Origin: Anaspis maculata
Lineage: Eukaryota; Arthropoda; Insecta; Coleoptera; Scraptiidae
Assembly: GCA_949128115.1 (NCBI GenBank)
Contig: OX421968.1
Span: 372,001-436,000 of the forward strand
Direction: 5' to 3'
Length of the DNA stretch: 64,000 nucleotides
A program made the translations under genes and the position numbers. Under the pieces are notes generated by a model. It had not been told where the DNA came from and searched no databases. It worked only from the letters and a program-made list of their open reading frames with translations. Positions 47,001 through 58,851 of the stretch are shown here, in pieces. How positions within the stretch are numbered: position 1 is the stretch's first letter; each line of letters opens with the position of its first letter.

Positions 47001-48582
47001 GTCTTTTCTTCTATTTTTGTGTTCGTTCGTCAGATGTTGCGTTTGGAACAAGTAGCTGCCAACTCCAAAAGTGGTGAACGAACGTTTTAAGTCACGTAGG
47101 TTGAAGCCTGAGGTCACGTGGATTGAAGCCTGAAGTCACGTGGGCTGAAGCCAAAAGTCACGTATGTTGAAACCTGAACTTTTTGATAACAATTGAGTCT
47201 TTTCTTCTATATTTGTGTTCGTTCGTCAGATGTTGCGTTTGGAACAAGTAGCTGCCAACATCAAAAGTGGTGACCGATCGTTTTGAAAGTCACGTGGGTG
47301 AAAGCCTGAAGTCACGTGGGTTGGAGCCTGGAGTCACGTGGGTTCAAACCTGAACTTTTTGGATAACAATTGTGTCTTTTTTTCTATATTTGTGTTTGTT
47401 CGTCAGATGTTGCGTTTGGAAAGAGTAGCTGCCATTTTCAAAAGTGGTTACCGATCGTTTTCAAAGTCACGTGGGTTGAAGCCTGAAGTCACGTGGGTTA
47501 AAGCCAAAAGTCACGTGGGTTGAAACCTGAACTTTTTGGATAACAATTGTGTCTTTTCTTCTATATTTGTGTTCGTTCGACAGATGTTGCGTTTGGAAAG
47601 AGTAGCTGCCAACTTCAAAAGTGGTGACCGATCGTTTCCAAAGTCACGTGGGTTGAAGCCTGAAGTCACGTGGGTTGAAGCCTGGAGTCACGTGGGTTCA
47701 AACCTAAACTTTTTGGATAACAATTGTGTCTTTTTTTCTATATTTGTGTTCGTTTGTCAGATGTTGCGTTTGGAAAGAGTAGCTGCCAACTTCAAAAGTG
47801 GTTACCGATCGTTTTCAAATTCACGTGGGTTGAAGCCTGAAGTCACGTGGGTTGAAGCCAAAAGTCACGTGGGTTAAAACCTGAACTTTTTGGATACCAA
47901 TTGTGTTTTTTCTTCTATATTTGTGTTCGTTCGTCTGATGTTGCGTTTGGAACAAGTAGCTGCCAACATCAAAAGTGGTGACCGATCGTTTTCAAAGTCA
48001 CGTGGGTTGAAGCCTGAAGTCACGTGGGTTGAAGCCTGATGTCACGTGGGTTGAAGCCTGAAGTCACGTGGGTTGAAGCCTGAAGTCACGTGGGTTGAAG
48101 CCTGAAGTCACGTGGGTTGAAGCCTAAAGTCACGTGGGTTGAAACCTGAACTTTTTGGATAACAATTGTGTTTTTTCTTCTATATTTGTGTTCGTTCGTC
48201 AGATGTTGCGTTTGGAACAAGTAGCTGCCAACATCAAAAGTGGTGACCGATCGTTTCCAAAGTCACGTGGGTTGAAGCCTGGAGTCACGTGGGTTGAAGC
48301 CTGGAGTCACGTGGGTTCAAACCTAAACTTTTTGGATAACAATTGTGTCTTTTTTCCTATATTTGTGTTCGTTCGTCAGATGTTGCGTTTGGAAAGAGTA
48401 GCTGCCAACTTCAAAAGTGGTTACCGATCGTTTTCAAAGTCACGTGAGTTGAAGCCTGAAGTCACGTGGGTTGAAGCCAAAAGTCACGTGGGTTAGAACC
48501 TGAACTTTTTGGATACCAATTGTGTCTTTTCTTCTATATTTGTGTTCGTTCGTCAGATGTTGCGTTTGGAAAGAGTAGCTGC
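44100..48582 (+). repeat. 4,483-bp higher-order repeat, copy 1
   Basis: This is the first of three tandem copies. Markers at exact or near-exact 4,483-bp spacing include GATGACAATTG (45622, 50103, 54586), GACCAATCG (45709 and following), GAAGAATAGC, and CACGTTGG (46920, 51403, 55886). Copy 1 differs from the others by GAAGCAAAAG (one base lost near 44811), CTTCGAAAAG (one base gained near 45498), CAATTGTTTTTTC (46425) and GGGCTGAAGCC (47143) where the others have GGGCGTAAGCC. It is therefore the outlier of the three. The left boundary is approximate. Confidence 0.85.
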
Positions 48583-51500
48583 CAACTTCAAAAGTGGTTA
48601 CCGATCGTTTTCAAATTCACGTGGGTTGAAGCCTGAAGTCACGTGGGTTGAAGCCAAAAGTCACGTGGGTTAAAACCTGAACTTTTTGGATACCAATTGT
48701 GTTTTTTCTTCTATATTTGTGTTCGTTCGTCTGATGTTGCGTTTGGAACAAGTAGCTGCCAACATCAAAAGTGGTGACCGATCGTTTTCAAAGTCACGTG
48801 GGTTGAAGCCTGAAGTCACGTGGGTTGAAGCCTGATGTCACGTGGGTTGAAGCCTGAAGTCACGTGGGTTGAAGCCTGAAGTCACGTGGGTCGAAGCCTG
48901 AAGTCACGTGGGTTGAAGCCTGAAGTCACGTGGGTTGAAACCTGAACTTTTTGGATAACAATTGTGTTTTTTCTTCTATATTTGTGTTCGTTCGTCAGAT
49001 GTTGCGTTTGGAACAAGTAGCTGCCAACATCAAAAGTGGTGACCGATCGTTTCCAAAGTCACGTGGGTTGAAGCCTGAAGTCACGTGGGTTGAAGCCTGG
49101 AGTCACGTGGGTTCAAACCTAAACTTTTTGGATAACAATTGTGTCTTTTTTCCTATATTTGTGTTCGTTCGTCAGATGTTGCGTTTGGAAAGAGTAGCTG
49201 CCAACTTCAAAAGTGGTTACCGATCGTTTTCAAAGTCACGTGGGTTGAAGCCTGAAGTCACGTGGGTTGGAGCCTGAGGTCACGTGGGTTGAAGCCAAAA
49301 GTCACGTGGGTTAAAACCTGAACTTTTTGGATACCAATTGTGTCTTTTCTTCTATATTTGTGTTCGTTCGTCAGATGTTGCGTTTGGAAAGAGTAGCTGC
49401 CAACTTCAAAAGTGGTTACCGATCGTTTTCAAATTCACGTGGGTTGAAGCCTGAAGTCACGTGGGTTGAAGCCTGAGGTCACGTGGGTTGAAGCCAAAAG
49501 TCACGTGGGTAAACCTGATTCTTTTGGATACCAATTGTGTCTTTTCTTCTATATTTGTGTTCGTTCGTCAGATGTTGCGTTTGGAAAGAGTAGCTGCCAA
49601 CTTCAAAAGTGGTGACCGAACGTTTTAAAAGTCTCGTGGGTTGGAGCCTGAGGTCACGTGGATTGAAGCCTGAAGTCACGTGGGTTGAAGCCAAAAGTCA
49701 CGTGGGTTGAAACCTGAACTTTTTGGAAAACAATTGTGTCTTTTCTTCTATCTTTGTGTTCGTTCGTCAGATGTTGCGTTTGAAACAAGTAGCTGCCAAC
49801 ATCAAAAGTGGTGACCGATCGTTTTGAAAGTCACGTGGGTGAAAGCCTGAAGTCACGTGGGTTGGAGCCTGGAGTCACGTGGGTTCAAGCCTGAACTTTT
49901 TGGATAACAATTGTGTCTTTTTTTTCTATATTTGTGTTCGTTCGTCAGATGTTGCGTTTGGAAAGAGTAGCTGCCAACTTCAAAAGTGGTTACCGATCGT
50001 TTTCAAAGTCACGTGGGTTGAAGCCTGAAGTCACGTGGGTTGAAGCCTGAAGTCACGTGGGTTGAAGCCTTAAGTCACGTGGGTTGAAATCTGAACTTTT
50101 TGGATGACAATTGTGTTTTTTCTTCTATATTTGTGTTCGTTCGTCAGATGTTGCGTTTGGAACAAGTAGCTGCCAACATCAAAAGTGGTGACCAATCGTT
50201 TCCAATGTCACGTGGGTTGAAGCCTGAAGTCACGTGGGTTGAAGCCTGGAGTCACGTGGGTTCAAACCTGAACTTTTTGGATAACAATTGTATCTTTTTT
50301 CCTATATTTGTGTTCGTTCGTCAGATGTTGCGTTTGGGAAGAATAGCTGCCAACTTCAAAAGTGGTTACCGATCGTTTTCAAAGTCACGTGGGTTGAAGC
50401 CTGAAGTCACGTGGGTTGAAGCCAAAAGTCACGTGGGTTAAAACCTGAACTTTTTGGATACCAATTGTGTTTTTTCTTCTATATTTGTGTTCGTTCGTCT
50501 GATGTTGCGTTTGGAACAAGTAGCTGCCAACTCCAAAAGTGGTGAACGAACGTTTTAAGTCACGTAGGTTGAAGCCTGAGGTCACGTGGATTGAAGCCTG
50601 AAGTCACGTGGGTTGAAGCCAAAAGTCACGTATGTTGAAACCTGAACTTTTTGGATAACAATTGAGTCTTTTCTTCTATATTTGTGTTCGTTCGTCAGAT
50701 GTTGCGTTTGGAACAAGTAGCTGCCAACATCAAAAGTGGTGACCGATCGTTTTGAAAGTCACGTGGGTGAAAGCCTGAAGTCACGTGGGTTGAAGCCTGA
50801 TGTCACGTGGGTTGAAGCCTGAAGTCACGTGGGTTGAAGCCTGAAGTCACGTGGGTTGGAGCCTAAAGTCACGTGGGTTAAAACCTGAACTTTTTGGATA
50901 ACAATTGTGTTTTTTCTTCCATATTTGTGTTCGTTCGTCAGATGTTGCGTTTGGAAAGAGTAGCTGCCAACTTCAAAAGTGGTTACCGATCGTTTTCAAA
51001 GTCACGTGGGTTGAAGCCTGAAGTCACGTGGGTTGGAGCCTGAGGTCACGTGGGTTGAAGCCAAAAGTCACGTGGGTTAAAACCTGAACTTTTTGGATAC
51101 CAATTGTGTCTTTTCTTCTATATTTGTGTTCGTTCGTCAGATGTTGCAATTGGAAAGAGTAGCTGCCAACTTTAAAAGTGATTACCGATCGTTTTCAAAG
51201 TCACGTGGGTGGACGCCTGAAGTCACGTGGGTTGAAGCCTGAAGTCACGTGGGTTGAAGCCAAAAGTCACGTGGGTTGGAACCTGAACTTTTTGGATAAC
51301 AATTGTGTCTTTTCTTCTATATTTGTGTTCGTTCGTCAGATGTTGCGTTTGGAAAGAGTAGCTGCCAACTTTAAAAGTGGTGACCGATCGTTTTCAAAGT
51401 CACGTTGGTGAAAGCCTGAAGTCACGTGGGTTGGAGCCTGGAGTCACGTGGGTTGGAACGTGAACTTTTTGGATAACAATTGTGTCTTTTCTTCTATTTT

Positions 51501-53065
51501 TGTGTTCGTTCGTCAGATGTTGCGTTTGGAACAAGTAGCTGCCAACTCCAAAAGTGGTGAACGAACGTTTTAAGTCACGTAGGTTGAAGCCTGAGGTCAC
51601 GTGGATTGAAGCCTGAAGTCACGTGGGCGTAAGCCAAAAGTCACGTATGTTGAAACCTGAACTTTTTAATAACAATTGAGTCTTTTCTTCTATATTTGTG
51701 TTCGTTCGTCAGATGTTGCGTTTGGAACAAGTAGCTGCCAACATCAAAAGTGGTGACCGATCGTTTTGAAAGTCACGTGGGTGAAAGCCTGAAGTCACGT
51801 GGGTTGGAGCCTGGAGTCACGTGGGTTCAAACCTGAACTTTTTGGATAACAATTGTGTCTTTTTTTCTATATTTGTGTTTGTTCGTCAGATGTTGCGTTT
51901 GGAAAGAGTAGCTGCCATTTTCAAAAGTGGTTACCGATCGTTTTCAAAGTCACGTGGGTTGAAGCCTGAAGTCACGTGGGTTAAAGCCAAAAGTCACGTG
52001 GGTTGAAACCTGAACTTTTTGGATAACAATTGTGTCTTTTCTTCTATATTTGTGTTCGTTCGACAGATGTTGCGTTTGGAAAGAGTAGCTGCCAACTTCA
52101 AAAGTGGTGACCGATCGTTTCCAAAGTCACGTGGGTGGAAGCCTGAAGTCACGTGGGTTGAAGCCTGGAGTCACGTGGGTTCAAACCTAAACTTTTTGGA
52201 TAACAATTGTGTCTTTTTTTCTATATTTGTGTTCGTTTGTCAGATGTTGCGTTTGGAAAGAGTAGCTGCCAACTTCAAAAGTGGTTACCGATCGTTTTCA
52301 AATTCACGTGGGTTGAAGCCTGAAGTCACGTGGGTTGAAGCCAAAAGTCACGTGGGTTAAAACCTGAACTTTTTGGATACCAATTGTGTTTTTTCTTCTA
52401 TATTTGTGTTCGTTCGTCTGATGTTGCGTTTGGAACAAGTAGCTGCCAACATCAAAAGTGGTGACCGATCGTTTTCAAAGTCACGTGGGTTGAAGCCTGA
52501 AGTCACGTGGGTTGAAGCCTGATGTCACGTGGGTTGAAGCCTGAAGTCACGTGGGTTGAAGCCTGAAGTCACGTGGGTTGAAGCCTGAAGTCACGTGGGT
52601 TGAAGCCTAAAGTCACGTGGGTTGAAACCTGAACTTTTTGGATAACAATTGTGTTTTTTCTTCTATATTTGTGTTCGTTCGTCAGATGTTGCGTTTGGAA
52701 CAAGTAGCTGCCAACATCAAAAGTGGTGACCGATCGTTTCCAAAGTCACGTGGGTTGAAGCCTGGAGTCACGTGGGTTGAAGCCTGGAGTCACGTGGGTT
52801 CAAACCTAAACTTTTTGGATAACAATTGTGTCTTTTTTCCTATATTTGTGTTCGTTCGTCAGATGTTGCGTTTGGAAAGAGTAGCTGCCAACTTCAAAAG
52901 TGGTTACCGATCGTTTTCAAAGTCACGTGAGTTGAAGCCTGAAGTCACGTGGGTTGAAGCCAAAAGTCACGTGGGTTAGAACCTGAACTTTTTGGATACC
53001 AATTGTGTCTTTTCTTCTATATTTGTGTTCGTTCGTCAGATGTTGCGTTTGGAAAGAGTAGCTGC
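48583..53065 (+). repeat. 4,483-bp higher-order repeat, copy 2
   Basis: This is the middle copy. It shares with copy 3 the GGGTAAACCTGATTC two-base loss (49507 and 53990), GGAAAACAATTG (49726 and 54209), TTCCAATGTCACG (50200 and 54683) and ACTTTTTAATAAC (51661 and 56144). Copies 2 and 3 are thus the most recent pair. Confidence 0.87.
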
Positions 53066-56000
53066 CAACTTCAAAAGTGGTTACCGATCGTTTTCAAATT
53101 CACGTGGGTTGAAGCCTGAAGTCACGTGGGTTGAAGCCAAAAGTCACGTGGGTTAAAACCTGAACTTTTTGGATACCAATTGTGTTTTTTCTTCTATATT
53201 TGTGTTCGTTCGTCTGATGTTGCGTTTGGAACAAGTAGCTGCCAACATCAAAAGTGGTGACCGATCGTTTTCAAAGTCACGTGGGTTGAAGCCTGAAGTC
53301 ACGTGGGTTGAAGCCTGATGTCACGTGGGTTGAAGCCTGAAGTCACGTGGGTTGAAGCCTGAAGTCACGTGGGTCGAAGCCTGAAGTCACGTGGGTTGAA
53401 GCCTGAAGTCACGTGGGTTGAAACCTGAACTTTTTGGATAACAATTGTGTTTTTTCTTCTATATTTGTGTTCGTTCGTCAGATGTTGCGTTTGGAACAAG
53501 TAGCTGCCAACATCAAAAGTGGTGACCGATCGTTTCCAAAGTCACGTGGGTTGAAGCCTGAAGTCACGTGGGTTGAAGCCTGGAGTCACGTGGGTTCAAA
53601 CCTAAACTTTTTGGATAACAATTGTGTCTTTTTTCCTATATTTGTGTTCGTTCGTCAGATGTTGCGTTTGGAAAGAGTAGCTGCCAACTTCAAAAGTGGT
53701 TACCGATCGTTTTCAAAGTCACGTGGGTTGAAGCCTGAAGTCACGTGGGTTGGAGCCTGAGGTCACGTGGGTTGAAGCCAAAAGTCACGTGGGTTAAAAC
53801 CTGAACTTTTTGGATACCAATTGTGTCTTTTCTTCTATATTTGTGTTCGTTCGTCAGATGTTGCGTTTGGAAAGAGTAGCTGCCAACTTCAAAAGTGGTT
53901 ACCGATCGTTTTCAAATTCACGTGGGTTGAAGCCTGAAGTCACGTGGGTTGAAGCCTGAGGTCACGTGGGTTGAAGCCAAAAGTCACGTGGGTAAACCTG
54001 ATTCTTTTGGATACCAATTGTGTCTTTTCTTCTATATTTGTGTTCGTTCGTCAGATGTTGCGTTTGGAAAGAGTAGCTGCCAACTTCAAAAGTGGTGACC
54101 GAACGTTTTAAAAGTCTCGTGGGTTGGAGCCTGAGGTCACGTGGATTGAAGCCTGAAGTCACGTGGGTTGAAGCCAAAAGTCACGTGGGTTGAAACCTGA
54201 ACTTTTTGGAAAACAATTGTGTCTTTTCTTCTATCTTTGTGTTCGTTCGTCAGATGTTGCGTTTGAAACAAGTAGCTGCCAACATCAAAAGTGGTGACCG
54301 ATCGTTTTGAAAGTCACGTGGGTGAAAGCCTGAAGTCACGTGGGTTGGAGCCTGGAGTCACGTGGGTTCAAGCCTGAACTTTTTGGATAACAATTGTGTC
54401 TTTTTTTTCTATATTTGTGTTCGTTCGTCAGATGTTGCGTTTGGAAAGAGTAGCTGCCAACTTCAAAAGTGGTTACCGATCGTTTTCAAAGTCACGTGGG
54501 TTGAAGCCTGAAGTCACGTGGGTTGAAGCCTGAAGTCACGTGGGTTGAAGCCTTAAGTCACGTGGGTTGAAATCTGAACTTTTTGGATGACAATTGTGTT
54601 TTTTCTTCTATATTTGTGTTCGTTCGTCAGATGTTGCGTTTGGAACAAGTAGCTGCCAACATCAAAAGTGGTGACCAATCGTTTCCAATGTCACGTGGGT
54701 TGAAGCCTGAAGTCACGTGGGTTGAAGCCTGGAGTCACGTGGGTTCAAACCTGAACTTTTTGGATAACAATTGTATCTTTTTTCCTATATTTGTGTTCGT
54801 TCGTCAGATGTTGCGTTTGGGAAGAATAGCTGCCAACTTCAAAAGTGGTTACCGATCGTTTTCAAAGTCACGTGGGTTGAAGCCTGAAGTCACGTGGGTT
54901 GAAGCCAAAAGTCACGTGGGTTAAAACCTGAACTTTTTGGATACCAATTGTGTTTTTTCTTCTATATTTGTGTTCGTTCGTCTGATGTTGCGTTTGGAAC
55001 AAGTAGCTGCCAACTCCAAAAGTGGTGAACGAACGTTTTAAGTCACGTAGGTTGAAGCCTGAGGTCACGTGGATTGAAGCCTGAAGTCACGTGGGTTGAA
55101 GCCAAAAGTCACGTATGTTGAAACCTGAACTTTTTGGATAACAATTGAGTCTTTTCTTCTATATTTGTGTTCGTTCGTCAGATGTTGCGTTTGGAACAAG
55201 TAGCTGCCAACATCAAAAGTGGTGACCGATCGTTTTGAAAGTCACGTGGGTGAAAGCCTGAAGTCACGTGGGTTGAAGCCTGATGTCACGTGGGTTGAAG
55301 CCTGAAGTCACGTGGGTTGAAGCCTGAAGTCACGTGGGTTGGAGCCTAAAGTCACGTGGGTTAAAACCTGAACTTTTTGGATAACAATTGTGTTTTTTCT
55401 TCCATATTTGTGTTCGTTCGTCAGATGTTGCGTTTGGAAAGAGTAGCTGCCAACTTCAAAAGTGGTTACCGATCGTTTTCAAAGTCACGTGGGTTGAAGC
55501 CTGAAGTCACGTGGGTTGGAGCCTGAGGTCACGTGGGTTGAAGCCAAAAGTCACGTGGGTTAAAACCTGAACTTTTTGGATACCAATTGTGTCTTTTCTT
55601 CTATATTTGTGTTCGTTCGTCAGATGTTGCAATTGGAAAGAGTAGCTGCCAACTTTAAAAGTGATTACCGATCGTTTTCAAAGTCACGTGGGTGGACGCC
55701 TGAAGTCACGTGGGTTGAAGCCTGAAGTCACGTGGGTTGAAGCCAAAAGTCACGTGGGTTGGAACCTGAACTTTTTGGATAACAATTGTGTCTTTTCTTC
55801 TATATTTGTGTTCGTTCGTCAGATGTTGCGTTTGGAAAGAGTAGCTGCCAACTTTAAAAGTGGTGACCGATCGTTTTCAAAGTCACGTTGGTGAAAGCCT
55901 GAAGTCACGTGGGTTGGAGCCTGGAGTCACGTGGGTTGGAACGTGAACTTTTTGGATAACAATTGTGTCTTTTCTTCTATTTTTGTGTTCGTTCGTCAGA

Positions 56001-57548
56001 TGTTGCGTTCGGAACAAGTAGCTGCCAACTCCAAAAGTGGTGAACGAACGTTTTAAGTCACGTAGGTTGAAGCCTGAGGTCACGTGGATTGAAGCCTGAA
56101 GTCACGTGGGCGTAAGCCAAAAGTCACGTATGTTGAAACCTGAACTTTTTAATAACAATTGAGTCTTTTCTTCTATATTTGTGTTCGTTCGTCAGATGTT
56201 GCGTTTGGAACAAGTAGCTGCCAACATCAAAAGTGGTGACCGATCGTTTTGAAAGTCACGTGGGTGAAAGCCTGAAGTCACGTGGGTTGGAGCCTGGAGT
56301 CACGTGGGTTCAAACCTGAACTTTTTGGATAACAATTGTGTCTTTTTTTCTATATTTGTGTTTGTTCGTCAGATGTTGCGTTTGGAAAGAGTAGCTGCCA
56401 TTTTCAAAAGTGGTTACCGATCGTTTTCAAAGTCACGTGGGTTGAAGCCTGAAGTCACGTGGGTTAAAGCCAAAAGTCACGTGGGTTGAAACCTGAACTT
56501 TTTGGATAACAATTGTGTCTTTTCTTCTATATTTGTGTTCGTTCGACAGATGTTGCGTTTGGAAAGAGTAGCTGCCAACTTCAAAAGTGGTGACCGATCG
56601 TTTCCAAAGTCACGTGGGTGGAAGCCTGAAGTCACGTGGGTTGAAGCCTGGAGTCACGTGGGTTCAAACCTAAACTTTTTGGATAACAATTGTGTCTTTT
56701 TTTCTATATTTGTGTTCGTTTGTCAGATGTTGCGTTTGGAAAGAGTAGCTGCCAACTTCAAAAGTGGTTACCGATCGTTTTCAAATTCACGTGGGTTGAA
56801 GCCTGAAGTCACGTGGGTTGAAGCCAAAAGTCACGTGGGTTAAAACCTGAACTTTTCGGATACCAATTGTGTTTTTTCTTCTATATTTGTGTTCGTTCGT
56901 CTGATGTTGCGTTTGGAACAAGTAGCTGCCAACATCAAAAGTGGTGACCGATCGTTTTCAAAGTCACGTGGGTTGAAGCCTGAAGTCACGTGGGTTGAAG
57001 CCTGATGTCACGTGGGTTGAAGCCTGAAGTCACGTGGGTTGAAGCCTGAAGTCACGTGGGTTGAAGCCTGAAGTAACGTGGGTTGAAGCCTAAAGTCACG
57101 TGGGTTGAAACCTGAACTTTTTGGATAACAATTGTGTTTTTTCTTCTATATTTGTGTTCGTTCGTCAGATGTTGCGTTTGGAACAAGTAGCTGCCAACAT
57201 CAAAAGTGGTGACCGATCGTTTCCAAAGTCACGTGGGTTGAAGCCTGAAGTCACGTGGGTTGAAGCCTGGAGTCACGTGGGTTCAAACCTAAACTTTTTG
57301 GATAACAATTGTGTCTTTTTTCCTATATTTGTGTTCGTTCGTCAGATGTTGCGTTTGGAAAGAGTAGCTGCCAACTTCAAAAGTGGTTACCGATCGTTTT
57401 CAAAGTCACGTGAGTTGAAGCCTGAAGTCACGTGGGTTGAAGCCAAAAGTCACGTGGGTTAGAACCTGAACTTTTTGGATACCAATTGTGTCTTTTCTTC
57501 TATATTTGTGTTCGTTCGTCAGATGTTGCGTTTGGAAAGAGTAGCTGC
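53066..57548 (+). repeat. 4,483-bp higher-order repeat, copy 3
   Basis: This is the third copy. Private changes include GCGTTCGGAAC (56007) and ACTTTTCGG (56852). Its right part (from 55209) belongs at the same time to the first 3,643-bp unit, so the two duplications overlap and happened in succession. From roughly 29450 to 34124 the older 7,909-bp region also matches about 54176-58850 at offset 24,726. Confidence 0.85.
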
Positions 57549-58851
57549 CAACTTCAAAAGTGGTTACCGATCGTTTTCAAAGTCACGTGAGTTGAAGCCT
57601 GAAGTCACGTGGGTTGAAGCCAAAAGTCACGTGGGTTAAAACCTGAACTTTTTGGATACCAATTGTGTTTTTTCTTCTATATTTGTGTTCGTTCGTCTGA
57701 TGTTGCGTTTGGAACAAGTAGCTGCCAACTTCAAAAGTGGTGACCGATCGTTTCCAAAGTCACGTGAGTTGAAGCCTGAAGTCACGTGGGTTGAAGCCAG
57801 GAGTCACGTGGGTTCAAACCTAAACTTCTTGGACAACAATTGTGTCTTTATTTCTATATTTGTGTTCGTTCGTCAGATGTTGCGTTTGGAAAGAGTAGCT
57901 GCCAACTTCAAAAGTGGTTACCGATCGTTTTCAAAGTCACGTGGGTTGAAGCCTGAAGTCACGTGGGTTGGAGCCTGAGGTCACGTGGGTTGAAGCCAAA
58001 AGTCACGTGGGTTAAAACCTGAACTTTTTGGATGCCAATTGTGTCTTTTCTTCTATATTTGTGTTCGTTCGTCAGATGTTGCGTTTGGAAAAAGTAGCTG
58101 CCAACTTTAAAAGTGGTTACCGATCGTTTTCAAAGTCACGTGGGTGGACGCCTGAAGTCACGTGGGTTGAAGCCTGAAGTCACGTGGGTTGAAGCCAAAA
58201 GTCACGTGGGTTGGAACCTGAACTTTTTGGATAACAATTGGTCTTTTCTTCTATATTTGTGTTCGTTCGTCAGATGTTCCGTTTGGAAAGAGTAGCTGCC
58301 AACTTCAAAAGTGGTGACCGATCGTTTTCAAAGTCACGTGGGTGAAATCCTGAAGTCACGTGGGTTGGAGCCTGGAGTCACGTGGGTTGGAACGTGAACT
58401 TTTTGGATAACAATTGTGTCTTTTCTTCTATTTTTGTGTTCGTTCGTCAGATGTTGCGTTTGGAACAAGTAGCTGCCAACTCCAAAAGTGGTGAACGAAC
58501 GTTTTAAGTCACGTGGGTTGAAGCCTGAGGTCACGTGGATTGAAGCCTGAAGTCACGTGGGTTGAAGCCAAAAGTCACGTGGGTTGAAACCTGAACTTTT
58601 TGGATAACAATTGAGTCTTTTCTTCTATATTTGTGTTCGTTCGTCAGATGTTGCGTTTGGAACAAGTAGCTGCCAACATCAAAAGTGGTGACCGATCGTT
58701 TTGAAAGTCACGTGGGTGAAAGCCTGAAGTCACGTGGGTTGGAGCCTGGAGTCACGTGGGTTGGAACGTGAACTTTTTGGATAACAATTGTGTCTTTTCT
58801 TCTATTTTTGTGTTCGTTCGTCAGATGTTGCGTTTGGAACAAGTAGCTGCC
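55209..58851 (+). repeat. 3,643-bp tandem duplication, copy 1
   Basis: All landmarks recur at +3,643: ATGTTGCAATTGG, CACGTTGG, GGGCGTAAGCC, GGGTGGAAGCC, CTTCTTGGACAAC and the CAATTGG one-base loss. The breakpoint lies in the core at GCTGCC followed by AACATC (start) versus AACTCC (end of the second copy). This is a rare case where the junction is in the 111-bp core rather than in the 22-bp tract. Private variants of this copy include ATGTTCCGTTTGG (58275) and ACTTTTCGG (56852). Confidence 0.86.
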
